Source of the DNA: Alkalihalobacillus sp. FSL W8-0930
GTDB taxonomy: Bacteria > Bacillota > Bacilli > Bacillales > Bacillaceae_D
Direction of reading: 5' to 3'
DNA length: 64,000 bases
Assembly: GCA_037965595.1 (NCBI GenBank)
Contig: CP150183.1
Coordinates: forward strand, 1,860,001-1,924,000
The translations under genes and the position numbers were made by a program. Below the pieces are notes generated by a model that was not told the DNA's origin, made no database searches, and worked only from the letters and a program-made list of their open reading frames with translations. This document shows positions 46,618 through 55,815 of this stretch, piece after piece; within the stretch, counting starts at the first letter, position 1, and each line of letters opens with the position of its first letter.

Positions 46618-47430
46618 TTATCCCTTAGTCTGTTTCATATAATTTCCAAGTTCAACAAACATGGCACCCATTCGTTCAATTTCAGGAGCAATTACTCTTT
46701 TGACTCCTTGACTATGAAGCTCTTCAGTTGTTACTTTCCCAACTGATACTGCTAGTACATTCTCTTCAAACAATGTTAAAAGGCTTTCTTTTTTATCATA
46801 TTTGTTAGCAACTGTGAACAATTCTCTCGCCTGGATTGCTGTTGTAAAGGCTATGGCATTGTATCTTTCGTTTAAAAGTTCGTCTAATAGGACAAGAACA
46901 TCACCTTCATTAACAGAGATATGCTGATAAGGTAAAATCTCTTTTATGCTTGCCCCTTTTTCTTCAAGAAACGAATGAAGAACCGGCGCATTCATCCCGT
47001 GAAGTTGAACCATAACCAGCTTACCCTCTAAAGAAACGTTTTCCATTACTTTTATTAGTCCCAAGGTTGTTCCATCTTCGTCTCGCAAATCAGGAGTAAA
47101 ACCATATTTTTTTAGAACAGCATGAGTTTTATATCCTCTTGCTGCAATCGTTGATTGGTTTAATGCATCAAAAAGCTCGGTATCAAACTTCCCCTTTTCA
47201 GCCAGTCTAAATAAGGTCTCGGTCCCAATCCCTGTTGTAAAGATAAACACTTCTGGTTTTTTTAATATTAACTCTTTGAAATCCTCCGCAACCTCGAGTT
47301 CAGCTAAAAAAACTGTACCCTGCAAAGATCTAACTTCGCTTGTTCCGCCTTGTTTTCGAATAATGGTTTGCATTTCTTCTGTTTTTCTGGACGCAGTTAA
47401 TGCAATATGACAATTTGTAAGACTTTTCAT
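46618..47430 (-). CDS. Uroporphyrinogen-III synthase-like protein
   Basis: 270 residues starting at MKSLTNCHIALTASRK (GAGGAAGG upstream); the open frame continues upstream to 47616 without family similarity. Two alternating Rossmann-like halves, with VFIFTTGIGTETLF, IAARGYKTHAVLKKYGF and AIAFTTAIQARELF, correspond to HemD, which cyclises hydroxymethylbilane. It is a stand-alone copy, not in a hem cluster. Many Bacilli have such extra copies linked to regulators or siroheme, so its activity is not certain. Confidence 0.85.
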   Translation of the reverse strand: MKSLTNCHIALTASRKTEEMQTIIRKQGGTSEVRSLQGTVFLAELEVAEDFKELILKKPEVFIFTTGIGTETLFRLAEKGKFDTELFDALNQSTIAARGYKTHAVLKKYGFTPDLRDEDGTTLGLIKVMENVSLEGKLVMVQLHGMNAPVLHSFLEEKGASIKEILPYQHISVNEGDVLVLLDELLNERYNAIAFTTAIQARELFTVANKYDKKESLLTLFEENVLAVSVGKVTTEELHSQGVKRVIAPEIERMGAMFVELGNYMKQTKG

Positions 47431-47692
47431 TGAAGGTACATCCTTCCTCTTCGTAAATAAACATAAGTGTTTACGTTTGAATAAACTGAATATATCATGT
47501 TTTTGTTTTTTAGTTAAGTTTTTCGTAATAGTTAAAAATATGGTACGTGAAATTATTATGTTGAGCAAAGGAAAGATACTTTTCTTTACCCTAGAATACT
47601 GACTTTGGCTAATCATCTTGCTATAGACCCACTCGGTATCAGGTTGTTACGATACATGGAGTACAACTTTACTGTTGAAAGAGAGGCTTAAA

Positions 47693-48571
47693 ATGGAACG
47701 TTATAGCCAGTTAAAAAAAGGTGAAAAAGGTGCATGGCTGAGCATTATTGTCTATCTTGTGTTATCAGCGGTAAAGCTTGTGATAGGTACTCTTTTCTTC
47801 TCCGATGCATTGCGTGCAGATGGCCTAAACAATGTCACAGATATTGTGGCATCGATAGCTGTTTTAATTGGGTTGCGTATCTCACAAAAGCCACCTGATG
47901 CCAATCATCCTTATGGTCATTTTCGAGCTGAACATATCGCATCGCTTTTTGCAGCGTTTATTATGGCTGCCATCGGTTTACAAGTATTGGTGGAGGCTGT
48001 ACGATCCTTTATGGCTGAACAACCGCCACCAGATCCTATAGCTGGTTGGGTTGGAGCTGCGTGCGCTCTCATTATGTTTGGGGTTTATCGATACAATAAA
48101 AACCTTGCATCAGAAGTAAACAGTCAGGCGCTTTATGCCATTGCCGCTGATAACCGCTCTGATGCACTTGTTAGCGTCGGTGCAACGATTAGTATTCTTG
48201 CCTCTCAGTGGAACATCGCATGGTTAGATACGGCTACTGCTTTGATTATTGGCTTATTAATTTGTTATACAGCTTTTGATATTTTTCAAAAGGCTACACT
48301 TTCATTAACCGATGGATTTAATGAACAAGATTTAAATATGTACCGGGAAACAATAGAAGTGATTCACCATGTTGAGGCCTTAAAACATGTAAAAGCTAGA
48401 CAGGTCGGTTCCAGCATTTACGCTGATGTTGTCATTGAAGTCCATCCTGATCTTAATGTACAAGAAAGTCATCAAATTGCTGACCGGGTTGAAGCAATAA
48501 TGAGAGAGAAACATAATATTTCGTATACACATGTTCATGTAGAGCCTTCAAACCAAGCAAAAAAAGACTAA
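47693..48571 (+). CDS. Cation diffusion facilitator (CDF) metal exporter
   Basis: 292 residues from the ATG at 47693 (AGAGAGG upstream; a TTG six codons earlier is in frame). Six membrane helices. The metal site in helix 2 reads DALRADGLNNVTDI and in helix 5 AADNRSDALVSVG. HPYGHFRAEHI is the loop typical of Fe/Mn/Zn CDF exporters, and the C-terminal cytosolic domain (YADVVIEVHPDLNV...YTHVHVEP) carries His residues. The Asn-Asp arrangement of the sites hints at Mn2+ or Fe2+, but this is inference. Divergent from the HemD-like gene; the 262-base gap holds no operator I can assign. Confidence 0.92.
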   Translation: MERYSQLKKGEKGAWLSIIVYLVLSAVKLVIGTLFFSDALRADGLNNVTDIVASIAVLIGLRISQKPPDANHPYGHFRAEHIASLFAAFIMAAIGLQVLVEAVRSFMAEQPPPDPIAGWVGAACALIMFGVYRYNKNLASEVNSQALYAIAADNRSDALVSVGATISILASQWNIAWLDTATALIIGLLICYTAFDIFQKATLSLTDGFNEQDLNMYRETIEVIHHVEALKHVKARQVGSSIYADVVIEVHPDLNVQESHQIADRVEAIMREKHNISYTHVHVEPSNQAKKD

Positions 48572-48608
48572 TATTGATGTGGATAGTAAAATAGCAATAT
48601 ATCTTCTA

Positions 48609-48681
48609 CAGGAGAATGCTTTCTGCTTGTTTAAATCACAAATGGCGAATGATTCTGTAATCGAATCATTCGCCATTTGTG
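48609..48681. repeat. Repeat element copy 1 with 19-bp hairpin
   Basis: Begins CAGGAGAAT, then GCTTGTT and AAATCAC, and ends in the inverted repeat CACAAATGGCGAATGATTC (48637-48655) / GAATCATTCGCCATTTGTG (48663-48681), perfect over 19 bp with a 7-base loop. A second copy with the same block order is at 53123-53204. It lies between convergent genes and may double as a terminator, though it has no clean T run. Confidence 0.7.
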
Positions 48682-48772
48682 TATTGATTTTAATAACGTT
48701 CCAGAATCTGTTTTTGATTTTAAAACATTCTGAAAAAATAGTTTATAAGGTTTGCGAGCGGGTAAATATTAA

Positions 48773-48807
48773 TAAAGAAGACGAGGTCAAAGACCCCGCC
48801 TTTCTTC
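48773..48807 (-). terminator. Terminator of the 3D-domain gene
   Basis: Minus strand GGCGGGGTC / GACCTCGTC stem with 3-base loop, followed by TTCTTTATT. Confidence 0.6.
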
Positions 48808-48809
48808 CA

Positions 48810-49913
48810 TTAATCTAGAATGGTTACATTGATTGTTTTGCGACCAAATGATACAGCATCACCGTGCGACTGCATATAAAGGTCTACTTTGTTTCCATTA
48901 ATTGCCCCACCGGTATCACCAGCGATTGCTTCTCCGTACCCTTCAACATATACACGAGAACCGAGAGGGATCACGCTTGGATCAACAGCAATGACTTTTT
49001 GATTTGGATTTGCATTTAAGTCAATACCTGTAGCTGTTACACCACTGCATCCAGCACAGTTCGCTGTATAAGCTGTAGCTTCAACTTGAATGGTTTGACC
49101 AGTTGCTTCACTTGATTGATTACTAGTTTGTGTTTCTTCAACAGATTCCTCAGCTTGAGTTGATTCTTCTGTGACAGATTCTTCTTGTACAGGTTGTTCT
49201 TGTGCAGGTTCCTCTGCAGCTGTTTCTTCTTGTACTTCTGCAGGTGCCTCTTCTGTGGCTGGCTCTGATTCTTGTACAGGCTCAGCTTGCTCTGCAACTT
49301 CTTCTTGTTGTTGTGGCTGTTCCGTCTCAGTAGTGGTTTCCTGAGTTTCTGGTTCAGCGGTTACTTCTTCGGCTTTTGTTTCCGTTTTTTGCTCAATCAC
49401 TTTTTCTGATGCTGTATAGTAAAGCTCTTTAAATGTATTTGGTCCAGCAATTCCGTCTACAGAAAGATTATGCTGCGACTGGAATGATTTAACGGCTTCT
49501 TTCGTATTTGGTCCAAAAATCCCGTCTTGACCACCGTTTAGAAAACCAAGCACATTTAACTGGCCTTGTAGTTCTTCAACAATCTCTCCAGTATCACCTT
49601 CAGATAGTACATGAAGTGCACCTACTGTTTGAGCTCCGGCTACTCCGTCAGATTCTAACTGATATTTCTCTTGAAATGCTTTTACTGCATTTTGAGTTTC
49701 AATTGTGAACGTGCCATTTATTTCATCAGTGAAGAATCCTCTATCGGATAACAACTCTTGTAGTTGTTCAACGTTCTTACCTTCATCTCCCTTATTTAGG
49801 GTATCAAAACTGCTCGCTTCCGAGATACTCGGTGAAGCAAACAAGACAAATCCAGCTGTCGCTACTGGTAACGTTACATAACGAAGTGTTTTAAATGGAA
49901 TTTTAGCATTCAT
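48810..49913 (-). CDS. Secreted cell-wall protein: two PG-binding domains and a 3D (RlpA-like) domain
   Basis: 367 residues from the ATG at 49913 (AAAGGAGG 9 bases upstream; upstream frame belongs to the leader). A signal peptide ends near SISEAS. Two PG_binding_1 repeats follow (about 40-95 and 100-160; each with GxFxxxTxxAVKxFQ and LxVDGIAGPxT-type motifs). A long Gln/Glu/Thr linker follows (about 170-265) and then the 3D domain (ATAYTANCAGCSG, IAVDPSVIPLGSRVYVEG, AGDTGGAINGNKVDLYM) with its three aspartates. 3D domains are double-psi barrels of lytic transglycosylase type (YocH-like autolysins). The leader can mask the ribosome site, so translation is probably regulated. Confidence 0.92.
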   Translation of the reverse strand: MNAKIPFKTLRYVTLPVATAGFVLFASPSISEASSFDTLNKGDEGKNVEQLQELLSDRGFFTDEINGTFTIETQNAVKAFQEKYQLESDGVAGAQTVGALHVLSEGDTGEIVEELQGQLNVLGFLNGGQDGIFGPNTKEAVKSFQSQHNLSVDGIAGPNTFKELYYTASEKVIEQKTETKAEEVTAEPETQETTTETEQPQQQEEVAEQAEPVQESEPATEEAPAEVQEETAAEEPAQEQPVQEESVTEESTQAEESVEETQTSNQSSEATGQTIQVEATAYTANCAGCSGVTATGIDLNANPNQKVIAVDPSVIPLGSRVYVEGYGEAIAGDTGGAINGNKVDLYMQSHGDAVSFGRKTINVTILD

Positions 49914-50040
49914 ATTGCCAACCTCCTTTGATTTCAACCACTGCCACATACAGTACCAGTCCGTCAGAAATCTATCAATCCTTTGGTGACCTAATTAAAC
50001 GAATTGAAATCTTAATGTAATAAAAGTCAAAGGAGGGACA
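49914..50040 (-). promoter_or_regulatory. Structured leader masking the ribosome site
   Basis: In the mRNA, CCTCCTTTGA (50036-50027) is complementary to TCAAAGGAGG (49931-49922), which is the ribosome site. GATTTCAA (50011-50004) is complementary to TTGAAATC (49937-49930) directly before it. The two blocks are collinear and give a stem of 16 pairs on the start side, with a 15-base bulge on the other strand. The enclosed loop is about 66 bases. This fits a translational control element; it does not match the c-di-AMP (ydaO) aptamer as I know it. Confidence 0.6.
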
Positions 50041-50265
50041 TTTTCATTCCAATATTTGGTCTATTGACAAGCCTTTAATTTGAGATTTACACACAATTAC
50101 AGAGATTTATACCGCATTTTATGTAGTGCAATAATATTTAACCTATTATCCTAGTGAAAATGAGCTAAAAATAAGGATTTCAACAGATTTCGCCTCATTT
50201 TAACCCGCTTAACATGTCACACCTGTAACGATCCTGTTATATAAGCATGATTCGACAGCCTTATT
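50041..50265. other. Upstream region of the 3D-domain gene, near-WalR site
   Basis: Apart from the leader, this 225-base stretch holds TGTAAT, 4 bases, TGTAAA on the minus strand (50086-50101). That is a WalR-like pair with one base less than the standard spacing. The promoter itself is not clear (a TTGTCA near 50065 lacks a good -10 partner). Nothing else is recognisable. Confidence 0.4.
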
Positions 50266-50646
50266 TTATACACGTTCTCTCCAACAACCTGATTTGATTA
50301 AGGATAAATGTGCGGTTTTCATCGCCGGGAATACATACACCAGTGCTTGACTCACGCCTACCTTCCGATACACATTAAGTTCAACTCGATTGTAATCATT
50401 CTTTAGTTCGTCTCCTATATACCCTTCTAATGCATCAATTTTAAGAAGGATTTCGTCTGTTACTTCATATAATTCTCCCCAAACGGTATGGCTCGTCTCA
50501 TCCACGCACACAGCTGGGTACCCTAAACTCGTGTCATATAGTTCCCCATAAATAAAGCAACTGGAATCAATACAAGCTGCTCCAACTAGCAAATGACTAT
50601 TTGATTCATATTTTAAAAGGGTTCCATATACAAAAAGCATTGGCAC
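50266..50646 (-). CDS. Gamma-glutamylcyclotransferase-family protein
   Basis: 126 residues. MLFVYGTLLKYESNSHLL is the glycine loop of the GGCT fold, followed by GELYDTSLGYPAVCVDE and the acidic residue in IDALEGYIGD, which corresponds to the catalytic Glu region. B. subtilis members of this family (YkqA-like) are poorly characterised. Monocistronic, facing away from the methyltransferase gene. Confidence 0.85.
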   Translation of the reverse strand: MPMLFVYGTLLKYESNSHLLVGAACIDSSCFIYGELYDTSLGYPAVCVDETSHTVWGELYEVTDEILLKIDALEGYIGDELKNDYNRVELNVYRKVGVSQALVYVFPAMKTAHLSLIKSGCWRERV

Positions 50647-50731
50647 TTGTCATCATCCTTCGATTATTCTGTTTTTATTTAAAGTATCAGATTTTCTGAA
50701 TATTGCATAGGCTGTATAAAAAAAGAGGTGT

Positions 50732-51457
50732 ATGATGCGTCACACGTATATGGATCTTTTGGCTGAGTATGGAATCGGAAGTGCTCATCCTGGAGGTTTT
50801 CTATTAACAAAAAACCTTTTACATCAACTTAAAATAAATCCGGCTCATCATGTTTTAGATGCAGGCTGTGGAACTGGACAAACTTCTTCTTACCTTTATT
50901 CTACCTTTAAATGTCACGTAAGTGCAGTAGACAATCATCCATTAATGGTTGAAAAAGCCCGAAATCGATTTAATATGCTGGATCAGGATGTTACGTTAAA
51001 GGAAGCATCAGTTGAACAATTGCCGTTTTCAAACGACTGTTTTGAGTATGTGCTGTCTGAATCGGTTACTGCGTTCACAAATATCCCTGCTACTCTAACT
51101 GAGTTTAATCGAGTTTTGCACCCTGGTGGACGACTCATTCTTAATGAAATGGTTCAGCATAAACCGACAACTAAAACAGAACGCATATCTTTCCAGGAAT
51201 TTTATCAGACGAAAGATCTGCTCACCGCCGGTCAATGGAGGGAACAGTTAATAAATGCTGGCTTCTCACACATTGAACAATGGAAGGTTGAACCAATCTC
51301 AAATTTAATGCAGCAACAAACAGATAACGAAAATGATTTCTTCCCATCGGATGTTTTAGACTCTTCTCTACAAGAAGTCTGGCAGCAACATCATAAAGTC
51401 AATCAACTTTTTGCATCAAAATTAGCGTTTTTACTTGTTATAGCTGTTAAGTCTTAA
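50732..51457 (+). CDS. SAM-dependent methyltransferase (class I)
   Basis: 241 residues (or 240 from the second ATG at 50735, which is better spaced from AGAGGTG). Rossmann motif I VLDAGCGTGQTSSYL (about 41-55), acidic SAVDNHPLMVEKAR and later RVLHPGGRLILNE define an ubiE/Methyltransf_11-type enzyme. The acceptor is unknown. It is a single gene before gnd; no terminator is obvious between them. Confidence 0.88.
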   Translation: MMRHTYMDLLAEYGIGSAHPGGFLLTKNLLHQLKINPAHHVLDAGCGTGQTSSYLYSTFKCHVSAVDNHPLMVEKARNRFNMLDQDVTLKEASVEQLPFSNDCFEYVLSESVTAFTNIPATLTEFNRVLHPGGRLILNEMVQHKPTTKTERISFQEFYQTKDLLTAGQWREQLINAGFSHIEQWKVEPISNLMQQQTDNENDFFPSDVLDSSLQEVWQQHHKVNQLFASKLAFLLVIAVKS

Positions 51458-51526
51458 GCACTGGACCAAGACAGGCAATCGCAGATTCTGTTTTGGTTCG
51501 TCTCACTTAATAATAATCTTGTTTAT

Positions 51527-51555
51527 TTGAGCGCTCACAAGGGTTGTGGTATATT
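51527..51555 (+). promoter_or_regulatory. Promoter of gnd
   Basis: TTGAGC (51527-51532), 17 bases, TATATT (51550-51555), about 40 bases before the ATG. Confidence 0.55.
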
Positions 51556-51597
51556 CTTAAGGATAGATATTTTGCTGTAGGAAGGAAGACTGGATTC

Positions 51598-53010
51598 ATG
51601 GAAAAACAAAACATTGGTATTATTGGTGTTGGCGTAATGGGTAAAAGCCTTGCACTAAACCTTGAAAGTCACGGGTATTCCGTTTCAATGTACGATGTTT
51701 CAACTGAGCGTGTAAAACGCATCGTGGAACTCGAAAAAAAGGAACGACTTGTTGGTACATTTAGCCTTCAGGAATTTGTTTCTTCATTAGAGAGCCCTAA
51801 GAAAATTTTATTAATGGTACAAGCTGGTGCCGTTACCGATTCTGTCATTAATGAATTAGTTCCTCTATTGGAGCCTAATGATATTGTTATGGATGGTGGA
51901 AATACATATTATACTGATACCATTCGTCGAAATGAAACACTCGCAAAATCAGGCATCCACTTTATCGGAACTGGCGTTTCAGGTGGTGAAGAAGGAGCGT
52001 TAAAAGGACCTTCAATCATGCCTGGTGGACAAAAAGAAGCATACGAGCTTGTTCGCCCTATGTTTGAAAAGATTTCTGCAAAAGTAAACGGCGAACCTTG
52101 TACCACTTATATCGGACCAGATGGCGCAGGTCATTATGTGAAAATGGTTCATAATGGTATTGAATATGGAGACATGCAACTCATTTGTGAAGCCTACTGG
52201 TTAATGAGAGAGCATCTAGGCATGTCATCCGAAGAGTTACACCAAACATTCAAGGAATGGAACGATGGTGAACTGAATAGCTATCTAATTGAGATTACAG
52301 CTGATATCTTCACGAAGATTGATGAGAAAACAGGAAAACCTCTTGTTGATGTTATTCTTGATACGGCTGCTCAAAAAGGAACAGGAAAATGGACAAGTCA
52401 AAATTCACTTGATCTAGGTGTTCCACTTCCAATTATCACAGAATCTGTGTTTGCGCGTTTTGTCTCTGCCATGAAGGACGAACGTAAAAAAGCAAGTACA
52501 ATTCTACCAAAAGCCGCGGGTAGCCCTGCTGAAGCAACACGTGAAGAGTGGATTGAGTCCATTCGCCAAGCGTTATATTTCAGTAAGGTTATCTCATACG
52601 CTCAAGGCTTCTCTCAGCTACGCTTTGCCTCTGAGGAATTTAATTGGGATCTTCAATATGGCCAAATCGCAAGTATTTTCCGTGGTGGTTGCATTATCCG
52701 TGCTGGCTTCCTACAAAACATCATGGATGCATACGAAAAAGAGCCTCAATTAAACAATCTGCTTCTAGACTCTTATTTCGTGGACATTGCGAAGAACTAT
52801 CAGCAATCATTACGTGACATCGTATCACTTGCTGCTCAGACTGGTTTGCCTACTCCAGGCTTCGCTAGCGCCCTGTCATACTATGATAGCTATCGTTCAG
52901 AAACATTGCCTGCAAACCTTCTACAAGCTCAACGTGATTACTTTGGAGCCCATACGTACAAACGTATTGACGAAGATGGCGTATTCCACACAAACTGGTT
53001 AGAGTCTTAA
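51598..53010 (+). CDS. gndA: 6-phosphogluconate dehydrogenase (decarboxylating)
   Basis: 470 residues from the ATG at 51598 with AGGAAGG upstream. NADP-binding N-terminus ([18 protein letters not shown]), substrate motif [19 protein letters not shown], catalytic region [17 protein letters not shown] and C-terminal [15 protein letters not shown]. It oxidises 6-phosphogluconate to ribulose 5-phosphate, CO2 and NADPH. It is the full-length (about 470 aa) form. It converges on zwf, the first enzyme of the same pathway. Confidence 0.97.
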   Translation: MEKQNIGIIGVGVMGKSLALNLESHGYSVSMYDVSTERVKRIVELEKKERLVGTFSLQEFVSSLESPKKILLMVQAGAVTDSVINELVPLLEPNDIVMDGGNTYYTDTIRRNETLAKSGIHFIGTGVSGGEEGALKGPSIMPGGQKEAYELVRPMFEKISAKVNGEPCTTYIGPDGAGHYVKMVHNGIEYGDMQLICEAYWLMREHLGMSSEELHQTFKEWNDGELNSYLIEITADIFTKIDEKTGKPLVDVILDTAAQKGTGKWTSQNSLDLGVPLPIITESVFARFVSAMKDERKKASTILPKAAGSPAEATREEWIESIRQALYFSKVISYAQGFSQLRFASEEFNWDLQYGQIASIFRGGCIIRAGFLQNIMDAYEKEPQLNNLLLDSYFVDIAKNYQQSLRDIVSLAAQTGLPTPGFASALSYYDSYRSETLPANLLQAQRDYFGAHTYKRIDEDGVFHTNWLES

Positions 53011-53033
53011 GCACAAGATTCTTACCTAAAAAT

Positions 53034-53074
53034 AAAAGGTAAATGATTCGTCACTGAATCATTTACCTTTTTTA
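53034..53074 (+). terminator. Terminator of gnd
   Basis: Perfect stem AAAGGTAAATGATTC / GAATCATTTACCTTT with a 6-base loop and following T run. Confidence 0.9.
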
Positions 53075-53122
53075 TTATCATTTAAAAAAAAGCAAAACAC
53101 GAATATAGCACATAATCCGTTC

Positions 53123-53204
53123 CAGGAGAATCGGGTTCTCCCTCCGCTTGTTCAATTAAAATCACAAATGGCGAATGATTCTTCAATCGAATCATTCGCC
53201 ATTT
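53123..53204. repeat. Repeat element copy 2 with 16-bp hairpin
   Basis: Starts CAGGAGAAT, carries GCTTGTTCAA and AAATCAC, and ends in AAATGGCGAATGATTC (53166-53181) / GAATCATTCGCCATTT (53189-53204), with loop TTCAATC. The whole block parallels copy 1 at 48609-48681, with a small insertion in the middle. It lies between the convergent genes gnd and zwf. Confidence 0.7.
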
Positions 53205-53248
53205 ACTAGTTCATTTTTAGTTTTGTCCCAAACTCATTGCTACGTTTA

Positions 53249-54736
53249 CTACATGTCCTCAATAGGCCACCATTTGAATCCGTCGCCCTCAAGTAGCTCG
53301 TCCGCTTCTTTTGGTCCCATGGATCCAGATGGATAGGATGGAAGCTTGGTTTGGTCTTCATCCCATGCTTCACTAATTGCGTCAATATAGGCCCATGAAA
53401 GATTAACCTCATCCCAATGCGCAAAGTTTGTCGCGTCACCAATCATGCAATCATAAAGTAAACGTTCGTAGGCTTCCGGCGTATTAATTCCGTCTATGCC
53501 ATTGTTCGAATAATTTAAGTTAACTGGACTAGTATCACCTGTTGTACCGATTTTCTTCCCGTTAAGCATTAAGCTCATGCCTTCATCCGGTTGAATGTGA
53601 ATAACAAGCAGGTTGGCACCATTGTTCTCAACTTTGTCATGATATAGATTATGTGGTTGTGGCTTGAATTCAATCACAATCTTTGTTGATTTAGCTGCCA
53701 TACGTTTTCCTGTTCGAATGTAGAAAGGCACACCTGCCCAGCGGTAGTTATCAATTAATAATTTTCCTGCTACATATGTTTCAGTTTGAGATTCTGGCGA
53801 TACATTGTTTTCTTTTAAGTATCCTTGAACAGACTCCCCTTTATATGTTCCTTGGCCGTATTGTGCTCGAACAAAGGATTCAATGACCTTTTGGTTTCTG
53901 ATCGGTCTTAATGCACGTAACACCTTAATTTTTTCACTACGAATTTCTTCCGTGCTAAGACGTAATGGTGGCTCCATTGCAAGAAGTGTGACCATTTGCA
54001 TTAAGTGGTTTTGTACCATGTCTCTAAGAGCACCAGAATTCTCATAATACCCACCACGATCCTCAACACCAAGCTGTTCACTTGACGTTACTTGAATGTT
54101 CGCAATGTGCTGATTGTTCCATAAAGGTTCAAACACTGCATTTGCAAAACGAATCACCTGAATATTTTGAACCATCTCTTTACCTAAGTAATGATCAATC
54201 CGATAAATTTCGTCTTCATGGAAGGCTTCACGGATTTCACTGTTTAATTTCTCAGCTGAAGGTAGATCGTGACCAAACGGCTTTTCGATCACAAGCCTTG
54301 TCCATCCTTCAGTATCGGTAACACCTTCAGATTTCAGGTATTGAGCAATTGTTCCAAAGAACTCTGGGGCCATCGCCATGTAGAAAATACGGTTTCCACC
54401 AATTTGATAACGCTCATCGAGTGTTTCAAGCATGTTTTTCAAATCTGTATATGATTCCTGGCTCGTTACATTAAATGGCTTGTAATAGAATTGATTACAA
54501 AACTCATCTAAGTTTGTATGATCGCCCTTGATTTCTGATTGGATGGACTCTCTTACTTGATTTCTGAGTGTCTCATCTGACCATTCTCTTCTTCCTATCC
54601 CAACAACGGCAAATTGCTCGCTAATGCTACCTTGCTGAAATAAACGAAAAAGTGAAGGAAATAGCTTTCTTTTAGCCAGATCTCCTGTTGCTCCAAAAAT
54701 AACAATAATTGATTTAGGCTGCTCACTGTTTTGCAT
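53249..54736 (-). CDS. zwf: Glucose-6-phosphate 1-dehydrogenase
   Basis: 495 residues, full length. NADP motif [20 protein letters not shown], substrate and active-site motif [15 protein letters not shown] (catalytic His), [10 protein letters not shown] and C-terminal [15 protein letters not shown]. It performs the first step of the oxidative pentose phosphate pathway and provides NADPH together with GndA. Promoter at 54819-54847. Confidence 0.97.
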   Translation of the reverse strand: MQNSEQPKSIIVIFGATGDLAKRKLFPSLFRLFQQGSISEQFAVVGIGRREWSDETLRNQVRESIQSEIKGDHTNLDEFCNQFYYKPFNVTSQESYTDLKNMLETLDERYQIGGNRIFYMAMAPEFFGTIAQYLKSEGVTDTEGWTRLVIEKPFGHDLPSAEKLNSEIREAFHEDEIYRIDHYLGKEMVQNIQVIRFANAVFEPLWNNQHIANIQVTSSEQLGVEDRGGYYENSGALRDMVQNHLMQMVTLLAMEPPLRLSTEEIRSEKIKVLRALRPIRNQKVIESFVRAQYGQGTYKGESVQGYLKENNVSPESQTETYVAGKLLIDNYRWAGVPFYIRTGKRMAAKSTKIVIEFKPQPHNLYHDKVENNGANLLVIHIQPDEGMSLMLNGKKIGTTGDTSPVNLNYSNNGIDGINTPEAYERLLYDCMIGDATNFAHWDEVNLSWAYIDAISEAWDEDQTKLPSYPSGSMGPKEADELLEGDGFKWWPIEDM

Positions 54737-54818
54737 AAGATACCTCTTTTCTGACTAAAGTTGTTCAATCTTTACTTTTGGTTATGTAAGGAAGTAATAT
54801 TACTACCAAACTTCAATT

Positions 54819-54847
54819 AGTATACAGCAAAATCTCATTTTTAGAAA
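54819..54847 (-). promoter_or_regulatory. Promoter of zwf
   Basis: Minus strand TTTCTA (54842-54847), 17 bases, TATACT (54819-54824), about 80 bases before the ATG. Confidence 0.5.
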
Positions 54848-54866
54848 TTTCTCTGCTTATTAATTT

Positions 54867-54908
54867 TAAAAAAAGTAAATCAGCTTGCCAAGATGAGGGC
54901 AAGCTGAC
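54867..54908 (-). terminator. Terminator of the ABC/exoprotein operon
   Basis: Stem CAGCTTGCC / GGCAAGCTG with 8-base loop; minus strand continues ATTTACTTTTTTT. Confidence 0.8.
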
Positions 54909-54954
54909 AGATGTAAACGTCATCTTATATAGTTGTAACTCTAGATCGCTTAAA

Positions 54955-55815
54955 CTATTCGTATGACGGTGTTGTTCCTGATTTTTTCATCCGCGGTCTT
55001 AACCTACGAATGGCAGTAAACAACAGGAGTGAGATAAGCAACAGATAAAAGCTCACAAAAAACCACCACGGACTAAAGCTCCAACCGGAGTACTCCTGAA
55101 GAAGGATTAGTGGGGATTGATCAAATAATCCGTAGAGCATAATTGGAATGTTAATGGATGCAAGGATAAAAGGCCATGGAAAGCCTGCCCCATCTACTGT
55201 ATAGGCATCTCCAAAAATACTCATCATCAACGTAATTAACGCAAATCCTCCCGTTAGAAAGAAAGCTATCCCATATGAAGAGACCATCGAAACAATCGTT
55301 TTTTGAAAAAAGGTCGATGTCCAAATACCAATAGCTGCGATTGTTATCATAGTAAGAACAAATATACCGATTGCTGATAGTAAAAGTGAAGGTGAAACTC
55401 CACCATAAAGAAAGACCATTGTATATAACGGCAAAGATGCAATGAGATAAACCAATAAATAAGCAAGCGAAGCGATCATTTTACTAATAATAATAACTGA
55501 AGAAGATTGAGCGGTCGTTAATAGAATAGGGAGTGTTTGACGCTCTCTCTCGGAACTAATAACACCTGCTGTTAATCCTGGTGTCACAAAAATAAATAAA
55601 GCGAGTTGAAACAAACAAAGAACTAGAAAGATCCCCCTACTTTCCGCAGGCTGAAAGGCATGATTTGCATCAAAGCTCATATACGCACCCATATACCCAA
55701 GGACGAGTAAACCAAGCACTGTTAAGTAGATTGCGATACCTAGATAGCTTTTAAACGAGCGGAATCTTAACTTTATTTCTTTCATTAACACGGGATTGTT
55801 TATCCATTTATTCAT
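54955..55815 (-). CDS. ABC-2 type permease subunit
   Basis: 286 residues with six membrane helices and the ABC-2 segment ISSERERQTLPILLTTAQSS, found in permeases of the NosY/GldF type. The start overlaps the ATPase stop by 4 bases. Third gene of a unit whose first gene encodes a large membrane-anchored exoprotein; together they resemble GldFG/NatAB-like systems of unknown role. Confidence 0.88.
   Translation of the reverse strand: MNKWINNPVLMKEIKLRFRSFKSYLGIAIYLTVLGLLVLGYMGAYMSFDANHAFQPAESRGIFLVLCLFQLALFIFVTPGLTAGVISSERERQTLPILLTTAQSSSVIIISKMIASLAYLLVYLIASLPLYTMVFLYGGVSPSLLLSAIGIFVLTMITIAAIGIWTSTFFQKTIVSMVSSYGIAFFLTGGFALITLMMSIFGDAYTVDGAGFPWPFILASINIPIMLYGLFDQSPLILLQEYSGWSFSPWWFFVSFYLLLISLLLFTAIRRLRPRMKKSGTTPSYE

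Noticed and set aside
48579-48818. Open frame of 79 codons after the CDF gene
   Set aside because: No ribosome site; it covers the repeat element and the terminator of the opposite gene.
49914-50265. c-di-AMP (ydaO) riboswitch upstream of the 3D-domain hydrolase
   Set aside because: These often precede wall hydrolases, but I could not find the conserved aptamer blocks here; kept as an unassigned leader instead.
53206-53442. Minus-strand frame near the end of zwf
   Set aside because: Shadow of zwf in another frame.
55050-55070. 17-base match between the permease gene and the palindrome at 4341 (TCACAAAAAACCACCAC)
   Set aside because: Low-complexity and inside coding sequence (Trp-Trp-Phe-Phe codons); chance similarity is likely and no inverted arm is present.
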